Assembly: GCA_964493945.1 (NCBI GenBank)
Contig: CAZBQG010000207.1
Location: 1 to 8,178, forward strand
Length of the DNA stretch: 8,178 nucleotides
Source of the DNA: CAZBQG01 sp964493945
GTDB taxonomy: Bacteria; Pseudomonadota; Alphaproteobacteria; Rhodospirillales; UBA2165
Direction of reading: 5' to 3'
Part shown: positions 1 to 6,872 of the stretch, in pieces
How the letters are laid out: every line of letters begins with the position of its first letter
Position numbering within the stretch: position 1 is the first letter of the stretch
The notes under the pieces: generated by a model
Seen by the model: the letters and a program-made list of their open reading frames with translations, nothing else
Database searches by the model: none
Told to the model about the DNA's origin: nothing
Program-made: the position numbers and the translations under genes

Positions 1-252
1 GGGCGCCTGTCGGGCGGCGAACAACAGCGCGTCGCCATCGCCCGCGCCCTGGCCAACGAACCCAAGCTGCTTTTGGCCGATGAACCGACGGGTAATCTTG
101 ATCCCAATACGGCAAATCAGGTCTTTGATCTGCTTTTGAATTTGGTCCGGGGGGCGGGTCTGACGGCGCTGATTGCCACCCATAACGAAAGCCTGGCGGC
201 CCGCATGGACCGCAAATTCATCCTGGGTGACGGAAAGCTGCAAGAAGCGTGA
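1..252 (+). CDS. lolD: Lipoprotein-releasing ABC transporter ATP-binding subunit LolD, 3' end only
   Basis: The visible 83 residues are the C-terminal part of an ABC ATPase; the start, Walker A and Q-loop lie left of the window. The ABC signature LSGGEQQR is at bases 7-30. The Walker B segment [12 protein letters not shown] runs to base 105, with its Asp at 79-81 and catalytic Glu at 82-84. The switch histidine (ATHN) is at 181-183. The ending, with LAARMDRKF before a short hydrophobic strand and a DGKL turn, is typical of LolD. In the family, LolD hydrolyses ATP at the cytoplasmic face of the inner membrane and drives LolC/LolE to hand outer-membrane lipoproteins to LolA. As I recall, lolC-lolD sits just upstream of dnaE in many alphaproteobacteria, which supports this over MacB or FtsE, whose ATPases look similar. 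The ABC ATPase call is near certain; the LolD assignment is likely. Confidence 0.85.
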   Translation, partial: GRLSGGEQQRVAIARALANEPKLLLADEPTGNLDPNTANQVFDLLLNLVRGAGLTALIATHNESLAARMDRKFILGDGKLQEA

Positions 253-354
253 CTATCCCCAATTCCGCCCCATCTTGTGGAAAACTTGTAAATTAACCGC
301 AATATTTAGTTTCTCACTGGTGACTCCCGGCCCGCCTTGTGGGATCATCCGCCC
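253..354 (+). other. lolD-dnaE intergenic spacer
   Basis: This 102-base gap separates the lolD stop from the preferred dnaE ATG. It contains an AT-rich patch at about 281-310 that could hold a promoter, but I cannot find a convincing -35/-10 pair. There is no hairpin followed by a T-run, so no intrinsic terminator for lolD is evident. A DnaA-box-like 9-mer lies at 276-284 and is listed separately. Confidence 0.5.
276..284 (-). promoter_or_regulatory. DnaA-box-like 9-mer upstream of dnaE
   Basis: The + strand reads TGTGGAAAA, so the - strand reads TTTTCCACA. This fits the relaxed DnaA-box consensus TTWTNCACA at every position and differs from the strict TTATNCACA at one. It lies about 70 bases before the dnaE start. 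A single 9-mer of this degeneracy occurs often by chance and no second box is visible nearby, so binding is speculative. Confidence 0.2.
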
Positions 355-3300
355 ATGAGTATGCCCCATCAGGAAAGCTTCGTTCATCTTCGCGTTCACA
401 CCGCCTATTCCCTTTTGGAAGGTGCGTTGAAGGTTAAGAATGTGGTCGGGCTTTGCCATAAGGCGGGCATGCCGGCCTTGGCCATGACCGACACCGCCAA
501 TTTATTTGGCGCCCTTGAATTTTCCGTGACTTGCGCCGATCAGGGCATTCAGCCGATCATCGGATGTCAATTGAACCTGATACGTCAAACTGGTGCCAGA
601 GGCGAAGATGATGGATTCAAGGGATCAGGCGGTGGGCCGGGTGGTGGGGTTCACGCCCTGCCGGACCAGATCGTACTCTTGGTGCAGAACGAGGCGGGGT
701 ATGAGAATCTGCTGGCCCTGGTCAGCAAATCCCATCTCTCACCGGACGGCGAGGGGGGCGAGGTGCAGGTTTCCCTGGACACGCTGGAAGCCCATGCCGA
801 AGGGCTGATCGCGTTGACCGGGGGCCCCAGGGGTGGCGTTGGGCGTCTTCTAGGTGAAGGTCAGCGCGACGGGGCGGAGGTGTTGCTCGAACGTCTAGTG
901 GCTTCCTTTCCGGGCCGGCTTTATGTGGAACTCATGCGCCACGGCTTGGATGACGAGAAACGCATCGAGGAGGACTTGCTGGATCTGGCCTATGGCTATG
1001 ATCTGCCGCTGATCGCCACCAATGAATGTTTTTTCGATAATGCGGCCATGTTCGAGGCCCATGATGCCCTGATCTGTATCGCCGAGGGCAGCTATGTGAG
1101 CCAGCCGGACCGACGGCGGCTGAGCCCCGAACATGGCTTCAAGAGCGCTGCTGAAATGCGCGAATTGTTTGCCGATTTGCCCGACGCGGTGGACAACACC
1201 CTGGTGGTCGCCAAGCGCTGCGCCTTCATGGCCGAGCCACGCAAACCCATGTTGCCCAGCGCCTCGGGCGGGGATAATGAGGCCGGGGAGTTAGCCGAAT
1301 TGGCCCAGGATGGCCTGGAATCGCGCCTTGCACGCGATGTGTGGGCCCCGGGTATGGACGAGGCGGCCCGTGAAGCATCCGCCCATCCTTACCGGGAAAG
1401 GCTGGATTACGAGTTGGGCGTGATCGATCAGATGGGTTTTCCCGGCTATTTTCTGATCGTCGCCGATTTCGTCCAATGGACCAAGAAACAAGGTATTGCG
1501 GTCGGGCCGGGGCGCGGATCGGGCGCCGGATCAGTGGTCGCCTGGTCCCTGACCATCACCGATCTGGATCCCTTGCGCTTCGGCTTGTTGTTCGAGCGTT
1601 TTTTGAATCCCGAACGGGTCTCCATGCCTGATTTCGACATCGATTTCTGCCAAGACCGGCGGGACGAAGTGATCAAATATGTGCAGGACAAATATGGCGA
1701 GGACAAAGTCGCCCAAATCATCACCTTCGGCTCGCTCCAGCCCCGCGCCGCCTTGCGCGATGTGGGGCGCGTTTTGCAAATGCCCTATCCCCAGGTCGAC
1801 CGGCTTTGCAAACTGGTCCCCAATAATCCGGCGGCGCCTGTAACTTTGGAAGAAGCCATCAAGGGCGAGCCCCTGTTGAAGGCGGCCAGGGATGAAGATG
1901 AAAGCGTCAAAAAGCTGTTCGAGATCGCCGGGCGCTTGGAAGGGCTTTACCGTCATGCCTCCACCCATGCCGCGGGCGTGGTGATCGGCGATAGGCCTCT
2001 GGAGAAGTTGGTCCCGCTTTACCGTGATCCCAAATCCACCACACCGGTTACCCAATTCGCCATGAAATGGGCCGAAATGGCCGGTCTGGTCAAATTCGAT
2101 TTTCTCGGCCTGAAAACCCTCACGGTTTTGGAGAAGGCCCTCGAACATCTCCGCGAACGAGACATCGGAATTGATCTGGCCCATATCCCGTTTGACGACG
2201 AGCGCACTTTTGAAATGCTGGGCCTGGGCGATACGACGGGCGTGTTCCAGTTGGAAAGTTCCGGCATGCGCGACATCCTGCGCAACATGAAGCCGGACAG
2301 TTTCGAAGACATCATCGCCATCGTCGCCCTGTTCCGCCCGGGCCCCATGGATAACATCCCGTCCTATATCAAACGCAAGCATGGCGAAGAGGAGCCCGAT
2401 TACCTCTATCCCTCCCTTGAGGGTATTCTCAAGGAAACCAACGGCATCATGATCTATCAGGAACAGGTCATGCAGATCGCCCAGGAATTGGCCGGCTACA
2501 CCCTTGGCGGCGCCGATGTTTTGCGCCGGGCCATGGGCAAGAAAATCAAGGCCGAGATGCGCGCCCAGCGCAAGACCTTCGTCGAAGGGGCCATGGCCAG
2601 GGGCGTGGTGGAGCAAAAAGCATCCGATATCTTTGATCAGGTGGCTAAATTCGCGGGCTATGGGTTCAACAAATCCCATGCCGCCGCCTATGCCGTCATC
2701 GCCTATCAGACGGCCTATCTGAAGGCCAATTATCCGGTCGAATTTCTGGCCGCCTCCATGACCCTGGATATGTCCAACACGGATAAGCTGGGCACGTTCC
2801 ACCTGGAACTTAAGCGTCTGGGGGTCGAGCTGTTGCCGCCTGACATAAATGCGTCAAACACGGCCTTCAAAGTTGAAGCCAGGGAAGGGGAGGGGGACAT
2901 CCGCTACGCCCTGGCCGCCATCAAGAATGTGGGCGAAGCGGCCATGGAAGCCGTCGTGAGTGAGCGGGAAAATGATGGCGCCTATGCGGATATTCATGAT
3001 TTCGCTTTCCGCCTGGGGTCCCGTGTGATCAACAAGCGCCAGCTGGAAAATCTGGTGCGGGCTGGTGCTTTCGATTGCCTGGGGGCCAACCGCCGTCAGA
3101 TTTTCGACGGGATCGAAGGCATTTTGCGCCATGCTTCAACGGCGGAACAGGAACGCCAAAGCAACCAGATCGGCCTGTTCGGCGAGGACGAGACCTTCAA
3201 GGCTCCGGCCAGTCTTTCCCCGCTGGAAGAGTGGCCGGCCCTGGAAAGGCTGCGGGCCGAATTCGATGCCATCGGGTTTTACCTCTCGGCCCATCCGATG

Positions 3301-3855
3301 GATGGCTATGGCGGACATTTGCGCAAATTACGGGTCAAGACTTTTGCCGAATTGTTGGAATCAAAAGAAAACGGGCCCGTGCGCATGGCAGGCTCGGTTA
3401 TCGCCTGCAAGGAGCGGGTTTCGGCCAAGGGGTCGCGCTATGCATTTGTCCAGTTGACTGATTCCAGCAGCGATTTCGAAATCACTGTTTTCTCGGAATT
3501 ACTGACCTCGCGTCGTGAAATGTTTGACCCCGGCAACATGATACTCATCAAGGGCTCCGCCCAGTTTGAAGGGGAAAGCGTGCGCATCATCGCCCAATCG
3601 GCCCAGCGGCTCGATAACCTGACCAATGACTACGCCGCCGGACTCAAGGTTTTCGTCGATGAAGCGGAACCCATCTCCAGGCTGAACACGATTTTGGCGC
3701 GCGAAGGGACGGGGAAGGGCGGAGTGGTGCTGGTTTCCCGCATAGATCCGGACCGGGAGGTGGAAATCCATCTGCCCGGCGGTTATGCCATAACGCCGGC
3801 CATGTCCCAGGCGGTCAAGGCCATTCCCGGCATCCATCAGGTGCTGGATATCTAA
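355..3855 (+). CDS. dnaE: DNA polymerase III alpha subunit (replicative polymerase, DnaE1 type)
   Basis: This 1166-residue protein is the catalytic subunit of the chromosomal replicase; E. coli DnaE has 1160. Domains in order: an N-terminal PHP domain (about 1-275) opening with FVHLRVHTAYS; the palm with GPGRGSGAGS at 384-393, catalytic Asp426 and Asp428 in PDFDIDF, and the third catalytic Asp582 in VKFDFLGL; fingers with FRPGPMD at 660-666 and GFNKSHAAAYA near 770-780; a helix-hairpin-helix region near 890-912; the beta-clamp-binding motif QIGLFG at 938-943; an OB fold from about 1009; and a C-terminal tau-binding region. The PHP metal residues are degenerate (HxH is H11-L-R13, and the final DxH position reads N-E-C-F at 223-226), so proofreading is presumably by a separate DnaQ. 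A Gly-rich insert lies at about 82-99. ATG 355 is preferred because homologues begin a few residues before FVHLR. ATG 361 is equally possible and TTG 337 less so; the upstream SD is weak (GTGGGA, 339-344). Confidence 0.97.
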   Translation: MSMPHQESFVHLRVHTAYSLLEGALKVKNVVGLCHKAGMPALAMTDTANLFGALEFSVTCADQGIQPIIGCQLNLIRQTGARGEDDGFKGSGGGPGGGVHALPDQIVLLVQNEAGYENLLALVSKSHLSPDGEGGEVQVSLDTLEAHAEGLIALTGGPRGGVGRLLGEGQRDGAEVLLERLVASFPGRLYVELMRHGLDDEKRIEEDLLDLAYGYDLPLIATNECFFDNAAMFEAHDALICIAEGSYVSQPDRRRLSPEHGFKSAAEMRELFADLPDAVDNTLVVAKRCAFMAEPRKPMLPSASGGDNEAGELAELAQDGLESRLARDVWAPGMDEAAREASAHPYRERLDYELGVIDQMGFPGYFLIVADFVQWTKKQGIAVGPGRGSGAGSVVAWSLTITDLDPLRFGLLFERFLNPERVSMPDFDIDFCQDRRDEVIKYVQDKYGEDKVAQIITFGSLQPRAALRDVGRVLQMPYPQVDRLCKLVPNNPAAPVTLEEAIKGEPLLKAARDEDESVKKLFEIAGRLEGLYRHASTHAAGVVIGDRPLEKLVPLYRDPKSTTPVTQFAMKWAEMAGLVKFDFLGLKTLTVLEKALEHLRERDIGIDLAHIPFDDERTFEMLGLGDTTGVFQLESSGMRDILRNMKPDSFEDIIAIVALFRPGPMDNIPSYIKRKHGEEEPDYLYPSLEGILKETNGIMIYQEQVMQIAQELAGYTLGGADVLRRAMGKKIKAEMRAQRKTFVEGAMARGVVEQKASDIFDQVAKFAGYGFNKSHAAAYAVIAYQTAYLKANYPVEFLAASMTLDMSNTDKLGTFHLELKRLGVELLPPDINASNTAFKVEAREGEGDIRYALAAIKNVGEAAMEAVVSERENDGAYADIHDFAFRLGSRVINKRQLENLVRAGAFDCLGANRRQIFDGIEGILRHASTAEQERQSNQIGLFGEDETFKAPASLSPLEEWPALERLRAEFDAIGFYLSAHPMDGYGGHLRKLRVKTFAELLESKENGPVRMAGSVIACKERVSAKGSRYAFVQLTDSSSDFEITVFSELLTSRREMFDPGNMILIKGSAQFEGESVRIIAQSAQRLDNLTNDYAAGLKVFVDEAEPISRLNTILAREGTGKGGVVLVSRIDPDREVEIHLPGGYAITPAMSQAVKAIPGIHQVLDI

Positions 3856-3899
3856 TACCAACAGAATTACGCTATGTATTCGCTTGCATTCCGCGCCAA

Positions 3900-3926
3900 T
3901 TCCTCCTAAACAGACGCCGCTAAATC
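3900..3926 (+). promoter_or_regulatory. Candidate rpsB promoter, alphaproteobacterial sigma-70 type
   Basis: GCTAAATC at 3919-3926 matches GCTANAWC, the -10 element described for Caulobacter housekeeping promoters, at every position. Twelve bases upstream, TTCCTCC at 3900-3906 is a poor match to the paired -35 TTGACGS. Transcription would start near 3932-3934, just before the first leader hairpin, which suits a ribosomal-protein leader of about 100 bases. An alternative is TTGCAT at 3884-3889 with TAAACA at 3907-3912, but its -10 is weak. Other alphaproteobacteria may use different consensus sequences, so this is tentative. Confidence 0.35.
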
Positions 3927-4017
3927 CACAGGCGGGCTCGCGGCCCCGGCGCAAATTCGCCGATCAGCCGTTCCGGTGTTCCATTTCGGAATGTCGCCCG
4001 CCGAGGTTCAACCGGAA

Positions 4018-4022
4018 AAGGA
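4018..4022 (+). promoter_or_regulatory. Ribosome binding site of rpsB (decides the start)
   Basis: AAGGA lies seven bases before ATG 4030, and the protein from that ATG begins [20 protein letters not shown] as expected for S2. An in-frame GTG at 3976 would add 18 residues that S2 proteins lack and would lie inside the leader hairpin, so it is rejected as a start. Confidence 0.75.
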
Positions 4023-4029
4023 AAGCGCA

Positions 4030-5071
4030 ATGGCATTGCCAAGCTTCACCATGCGCCAGCTTCTCGAAGCCGGCGTTCACTTTGGACACGTTACGCGGCG
4101 TTGGAATCCCAAGATGGATACGTTCATCTTCGGTATCAGGCGTGGTGTTCATATCATCGATCTGCAACAGACCGTTCCATTACTGCACCGGGCCATGAAA
4201 TCGGTGGAAGAAATCGTCGCCGGCGGCGGGCGCGTACTATGGGTGGGAACCAAAAGGCAGGCCAGCGGTCCGCTCACCGAAGCGGCCAAACGCTGTGGCC
4301 AATATTATATCAATCACCGCTGGTTGGGCGGCATGATGACCAACTGGCAGACCATATCCAACTCCATCAAGCGCCTGAAGGCGCTGGACAACCAGATGGA
4401 CCAGGAAAATGTGGGGCTGACCAAGAAAGAGCTTTTGCGCCTCAACCGGGAACGGGACAAATTGGAACGGGCCCTGGGCGGTATCAAGGAAATGGGTGGA
4501 TTGCCCGACGTATTGTTCATCATCGATACCAACAAGGAAGCCATCGCCGTTGCGGAAGCCAGGAAACTGGGCATCCCCGTGGTCGGTGTTCTGGACAGCA
4601 ATTCGGACCCATCGGGCATCGAATTTCCCATCCCCGGTAATGACGATTCGGCCCGGGCGATCAATCTATATTGCGATCTGATTGCCGGTGCCGTGCTTTC
4701 CGGTATTCAGGAGGAAATTGCCTCGACCGGTGGTGATCTGGGTGAATCCGAAGAGGGCATGACCGAGGAACTGCCAGCCGAGGAAGGTGAGGCTGCTCCG
4801 GCTGAGGAGGCTGCCGCTCCGGCAGAAGCTGCTCCGGCTCAGGAGGCTGCTCCAGAAGCAGAGGCTGCTCCAGAAGCAGAGGCTGCTCCAGAAGCAGAGG
4901 CTGCTCCAGAAGCAGNNNNNNNNNNNNNNNNNNNNNNNNNNNNNNNNNNNNNNNNNNNNNNNNNNNNNNNNNNNNNNNNNNNNNNNNNNNNNNNNNNNNN
5001 NNNNNNNNNNNNNNNAGGCTGCTCCAGAAGAGGCCAAACCGGCGGAAGAAGAGCAACCGCCTGCCACCTGA
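4030..5071 (+). CDS. rpsB: 30S ribosomal protein S2 with long Ala/Glu/Pro-rich tail, interrupted by assembly gap
   Basis: S2 binds late in 30S assembly between head and body and is needed for S1 to join the subunit. Residues 1 to about 230 match the conserved core: [10 protein letters not shown] near the N-terminus, then [37 protein letters not shown] and the [13 protein letters not shown] strand. From about residue 235 an acidic, low-complexity tail follows that becomes tandem copies of EAAPEA; alanine-rich S2 extensions are known in alphaproteobacteria. One hundred Ns (4916-5015) interrupt the tail. Joining the base before the gap (G 4915) to AG after it (5016-5017) gives GAG and restores the frame, so the protein ends [18 protein letters not shown] and stops at TGA 5069-5071. 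Read literally, 100 Ns shift the frame and create a false end overlapping tsf. Known residues total about 313; the true length depends on the gap. tsf follows after 52 bases. Confidence 0.95.
4843..5029 (+). repeat. 18-bp in-frame tandem repeat in the rpsB tail (EAAPEA units), spanning an assembly gap
   Basis: Four complete, identical copies of GAGGCTGCTCCAGAAGCA lie at 4843-4860, 4861-4878, 4879-4896 and 4897-4914. A fifth copy begins at 4915 and is cut by the Ns; the sequence after the gap resumes in phase (5016-5029) before diverging into GAG GCC AAA. Each unit encodes Glu-Ala-Ala-Pro-Glu-Ala. Upstream, 4789-4842 encodes looser Ala/Glu/Pro repeats with varied codons. Identity down to every synonymous base suggests recent expansion by slippage. 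Confidence 0.93.
4916..5015. other. Assembly gap of 100 Ns inside rpsB
   Basis: Exactly 100 Ns, the usual placeholder for a gap of unknown size. It sits inside the tandem repeat, which explains why assembly failed. For the reading frames on both sides to agree, the true gap length must be a multiple of three, most simply a multiple of 18 (including zero). Confidence 0.97.
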
Positions 5072-5123
5072 TTCCGTCCAGCGCTCGAAAACTTATAAAA
5101 TCTGTCCATTTAGTGAGGAAACC
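5072..5123 (+). promoter_or_regulatory. rpsB-tsf spacer with tsf ribosome binding site and a -10-like element
   Basis: GAGGA at 5115-5119 lies four bases before the tsf ATG and is a good SD. TATAAA at 5094-5099 resembles a -10 box, but the -35 region (TTCCGT at 5072-5077) is poor, so an internal tsf promoter is only possible. I see no stem-loop that could act as the attenuator reported between rpsB and tsf in some bacteria. Confidence 0.3.
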
Positions 5124-6050
5124 ATGACCGAGATCACGGCGGCATTAGTCAAGGAACTGAGAGAAAAAACAGGCGTCGGCATGATGGATTGCAAGAAGGC
5201 GCTGGTTGAAAATGATGGCGATATGGAAAACGCTGTCGATTGGCTGCGCCAGCAGGGCTTGGCCTCCGCCGCCAAAAAATCCGGACGCATTGCTTCCGAA
5301 GGGCTGATCGGTCTGGCCGTCGATGGCAATAATGGCGCCTTGGTCGAAGTCAACGCGGAAACCGATTTCGTCGCCCGCAACGATGAGTTCCAAAGTTTCG
5401 TCGAGGCGGTGGCGGGACTGGCCTTGAGCGATTCCAGCGATGTGGAAGCCGTGAAAGGCGCACCCTTTCCCGGTGGCTCGGAAACGGTCACGGATAAATT
5501 GACCAACATGATCGCTACCATCGGCGAGAATATGGATTTCCGCCGGGTCGCCACCCTTCAGGTCGATGAAGGCGTGGTAGCGTCTTACATGCACAGTGCG
5601 CAAAAGCCGGGCTTGGGAAAAATCGGTGTGCTGGTCGGGCTTCAATCAGGAGGTGATCAGGAAAAACTGGCTGAATTCGGAAAGCAGTTGGCCATGCATG
5701 TTGCGGCCAGCAATCCCTTGGCCTTGTCCACCCAGGATGTGGATCAGGAGGAATTGGAGCGTGAACGCAAGGTTCTGACCGAACAGGCCCACGAATCAGG
5801 CAGGCCCGATGACATAATTGCGAAGATGGTGGAAGGGAGGCTCCGGAAATATTTCGAGGAAGTCTGCCTGCTGGAACAGACTTTTGTCATCGATAACGAA
5901 TCCAAAGTTGGCAAGGCAATCGAAGCCTTCGCCGGTGAGTTGGGTGCGCCGGTCGCCGTGGCCGGGTTTATCCGCTTCGCCCTGGGCGAAGGGCTGGAGA
6001 AAAAAGAAGAGGATTTCGCCGCCGAGGTCGCTGCCACCGCGCAAGGATAG
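5124..6050 (+). CDS. tsf: Elongation factor Ts
   Basis: EF-Ts is the cytoplasmic nucleotide-exchange factor that displaces GDP from EF-Tu so that EF-Tu can rebind GTP and aminoacyl-tRNA. The 308-residue product is slightly longer than the E. coli protein (283). The N-terminal UBA-like domain (about 2-55) carries the hallmark [16 protein letters not shown], with VDWLRQQG soon after. The second hallmark TDFVARN is at residues 80-86; its Asp81-Phe82 correspond to the pair that in E. coli inserts beside the EF-Tu magnesium site. The core repeats of the dimerisation domain follow, including [11 protein letters not shown] and the [14 protein letters not shown] region near the C-terminus. The start at 5124 has a good SD four bases upstream and gives the expected N-terminus. 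Placement behind rpsB is the near-universal arrangement and lets both be made from one message. Confidence 0.97.
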   Translation: MTEITAALVKELREKTGVGMMDCKKALVENDGDMENAVDWLRQQGLASAAKKSGRIASEGLIGLAVDGNNGALVEVNAETDFVARNDEFQSFVEAVAGLALSDSSDVEAVKGAPFPGGSETVTDKLTNMIATIGENMDFRRVATLQVDEGVVASYMHSAQKPGLGKIGVLVGLQSGGDQEKLAEFGKQLAMHVAASNPLALSTQDVDQEELERERKVLTEQAHESGRPDDIIAKMVEGRLRKYFEEVCLLEQTFVIDNESKVGKAIEAFAGELGAPVAVAGFIRFALGEGLEKKEEDFAAEVAATAQG

Positions 6051-6075
6051 AGCCGGAGGCGATGCGCCGGTAAGA

Positions 6076-6103
6076 TTGTCTATCTGGTCGGATGGTGTAT
6101 CAT
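6076..6103 (+). promoter_or_regulatory. Possible pyrH promoter overlapping a hairpin
   Basis: TTGTCT at 6076-6081 matches four of six bases of TTGACA, and TATCAT at 6098-6103 matches five of six of TATAAT, with a 16-base spacer. A start near 6110 would give a leader of about 30 bases to pyrH. The -10 lies in the loop and right arm of the hairpin at 6085-6110, so the two readings compete; both could apply, one as DNA and one as read-through RNA. Confidence 0.3.
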
Positions 6104-6110
6104 CCGGCCG
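6085..6110 (+). other. Stem-loop in the tsf-pyrH spacer
   Basis: TGGTCGGATG at 6085-6094 pairs with CATCCGGCCG at 6101-6110 to make a continuous 10-bp stem with two G-U pairs and the six-base loop GTGTAT. A smaller stem, GGCG-ATG-CGCC, precedes it just after the tsf stop. No T-run follows, so it is not a standard intrinsic terminator. It may be an RNA-processing or 3'-end-stabilising element that sets different levels for rpsB-tsf and pyrH-frr. Confidence 0.5.
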
Positions 6111-6140
6111 TGATCAGCACGAAAAGGTAAATCCGGCACC

Positions 6141-6860
6141 ATGGCCAAAAAGAAACCCATCCGTAAACGTGTTTTGTTGAAACTATCGGGCGAAGGCCTG
6201 ATGGGCAGCCAGGATTTCGGCCTGCAGCTTAGCGCCATGGAAAGAATTGCCGGCGAAGTGTTGACGGTTAACAAGATGGGCGTGGAAATCTGCCTGGTCA
6301 TCGGCGGGGGAAATATTTTCCGGGGTTTAAGCGGCGTTGCCGCCGGCCTGGACCGGGCCAGCGCCGACCATATGGGAATGCTGGCGACTGTGATCAATGC
6401 CCTTGGCATGCAGTCGGTCCTGGAAGGGGCCGGCGTGGAGACCCGCGTCCTGTCGGCCATCCCCATGGCCACGGTCTGCGAGCCCTATATCCGCCGCCGG
6501 GCGATGCGTCATATGGAAAAAGAGCGGGTGGTCATTTTTGCAGCCGGTACGGGCAATCCCTATTTCACGACTGATACGGCGGCGGCTTTGCGTGCCGCCG
6601 AAATGAAATGCGATGCCTTGTTCAAGGGAACCCAGGTGGATGGCGTTTATGCAGAGGATCCAAAAAAGAATCCGGACGCGGAGAGGTATGATAAACTAGG
6701 CTATTTGGAAGTTTTGGCCAAGGATCTGAAGGTGATGGATGCTTCGGCGATTTCACTGGCCCGGGAAAATAATTTTCCTATTTATGTTTTTTCCATCCAA
6801 ACACCGGGGGCCTTCGCCGAGGTCGTTACGGGATCAGGCAAATCAACGGTTATCGGGTAA
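6141..6860 (+). CDS. pyrH: Uridylate kinase (UMP kinase)
   Basis: PyrH phosphorylates UMP to UDP with ATP, the step leading to UTP, CTP and UDP-sugars. It is a hexameric amino-acid-kinase-fold enzyme unrelated to eukaryotic UMP/CMP kinases, and in the family is activated by GTP and inhibited by UTP. The 239-residue length is normal (E. coli 241). Visible motifs are VLLKLSGE (Lys14, Gly17) at the phosphate-binding start, GGGNIFRG at 55-62, the helix with [27 protein letters not shown] at 136-146 for UMP binding, and [19 protein letters not shown] in the ATP-binding region. The start at 6141 gives the standard N-terminus. The nearest SD-like tract, AAAAGG at 6122-6127, is 13 bases away, rather far, so initiation may be modest. 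The stop is 12 bases before frr, with the frr SD immediately after it, implying co-transcription and probable coupling. Confidence 0.97.
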   Translation: MAKKKPIRKRVLLKLSGEGLMGSQDFGLQLSAMERIAGEVLTVNKMGVEICLVIGGGNIFRGLSGVAAGLDRASADHMGMLATVINALGMQSVLEGAGVETRVLSAIPMATVCEPYIRRRAMRHMEKERVVIFAAGTGNPYFTTDTAAALRAAEMKCDALFKGTQVDGVYAEDPKKNPDAERYDKLGYLEVLAKDLKVMDASAISLARENNFPIYVFSIQTPGAFAEVVTGSGKSTVIG

Positions 6861-6866
6861 GGGAGG
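6861..6866 (+). promoter_or_regulatory. Strong ribosome binding site of frr
   Basis: GGGAGG begins directly after the pyrH stop codon and sits six bases before the frr ATG. A ribosome finishing pyrH would cover it, which favours translational coupling of the two genes. Confidence 0.75.
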
Positions 6867-6872
6867 TAGCTG

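Larger units (their letters stand above)
3856..4029 (+). ncRNA. rpsB 5' leader, possible S2 autoregulatory RNA
   Basis: No gene occupies this 174-base spacer. Its second half can fold into three successive stem-loops: GGGC 3934-3937 with GCCC 3943-3946; CGGCG 3947-3951 with CGCCG 3958-3962; and TTCCGGT 3971-3977 with ACCGGAA 4011-4017. The third encloses a smaller hairpin, TTCC 3979-3982 with GGAA 3988-3991. The outer 7-bp stem ends one base before the AAGGA ribosome binding site. TTCC 3979-3982 could instead pair with GGAA 4014-4017, giving alternative folds. In E. coli, S2 represses translation of its own rpsB-tsf message through the leader. A similar role here is inference from position and pairing only. 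No intrinsic terminator for dnaE is evident, since none of the hairpins is followed by a T-run. Confidence 0.35.

Noticed and set aside
1531..2802. 423-codon open frame on the - strand
   Set aside because: It lies wholly antisense to the dnaE polymerase core. Long antisense frames are common in GC-rich coding DNA, and its translation shows no recognisable domain.
3499..3954. 151-codon open frame on the - strand across the dnaE end and the rpsB leader
   Set aside because: Mostly antisense to dnaE, with no recognisable domain. A gene here would have to overlap both the dnaE end and the candidate rpsB promoter.
3934..3962. The GC-rich hairpins after dnaE as an intrinsic terminator
   Set aside because: The stems are only 4-5 bp and no T-run follows either one; they fit better as part of the rpsB leader.
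3884..4198. 104-codon + strand frame spanning the rpsB leader and start
   Set aside because: Its second half overlaps conserved rpsB codons in another frame and its translation is low-complexity Arg/Pro-rich, so it is a shadow.
3976..5127. A longer rpsB reading from GTG 3976 to a stop at 5127, overlapping tsf
   Set aside because: The N-terminal addition lies in the structured leader and is not part of S2. The C-terminal end exists only because the 100-N placeholder is not a multiple of three. The repeat phase shows that the real stop is at 5069-5071.
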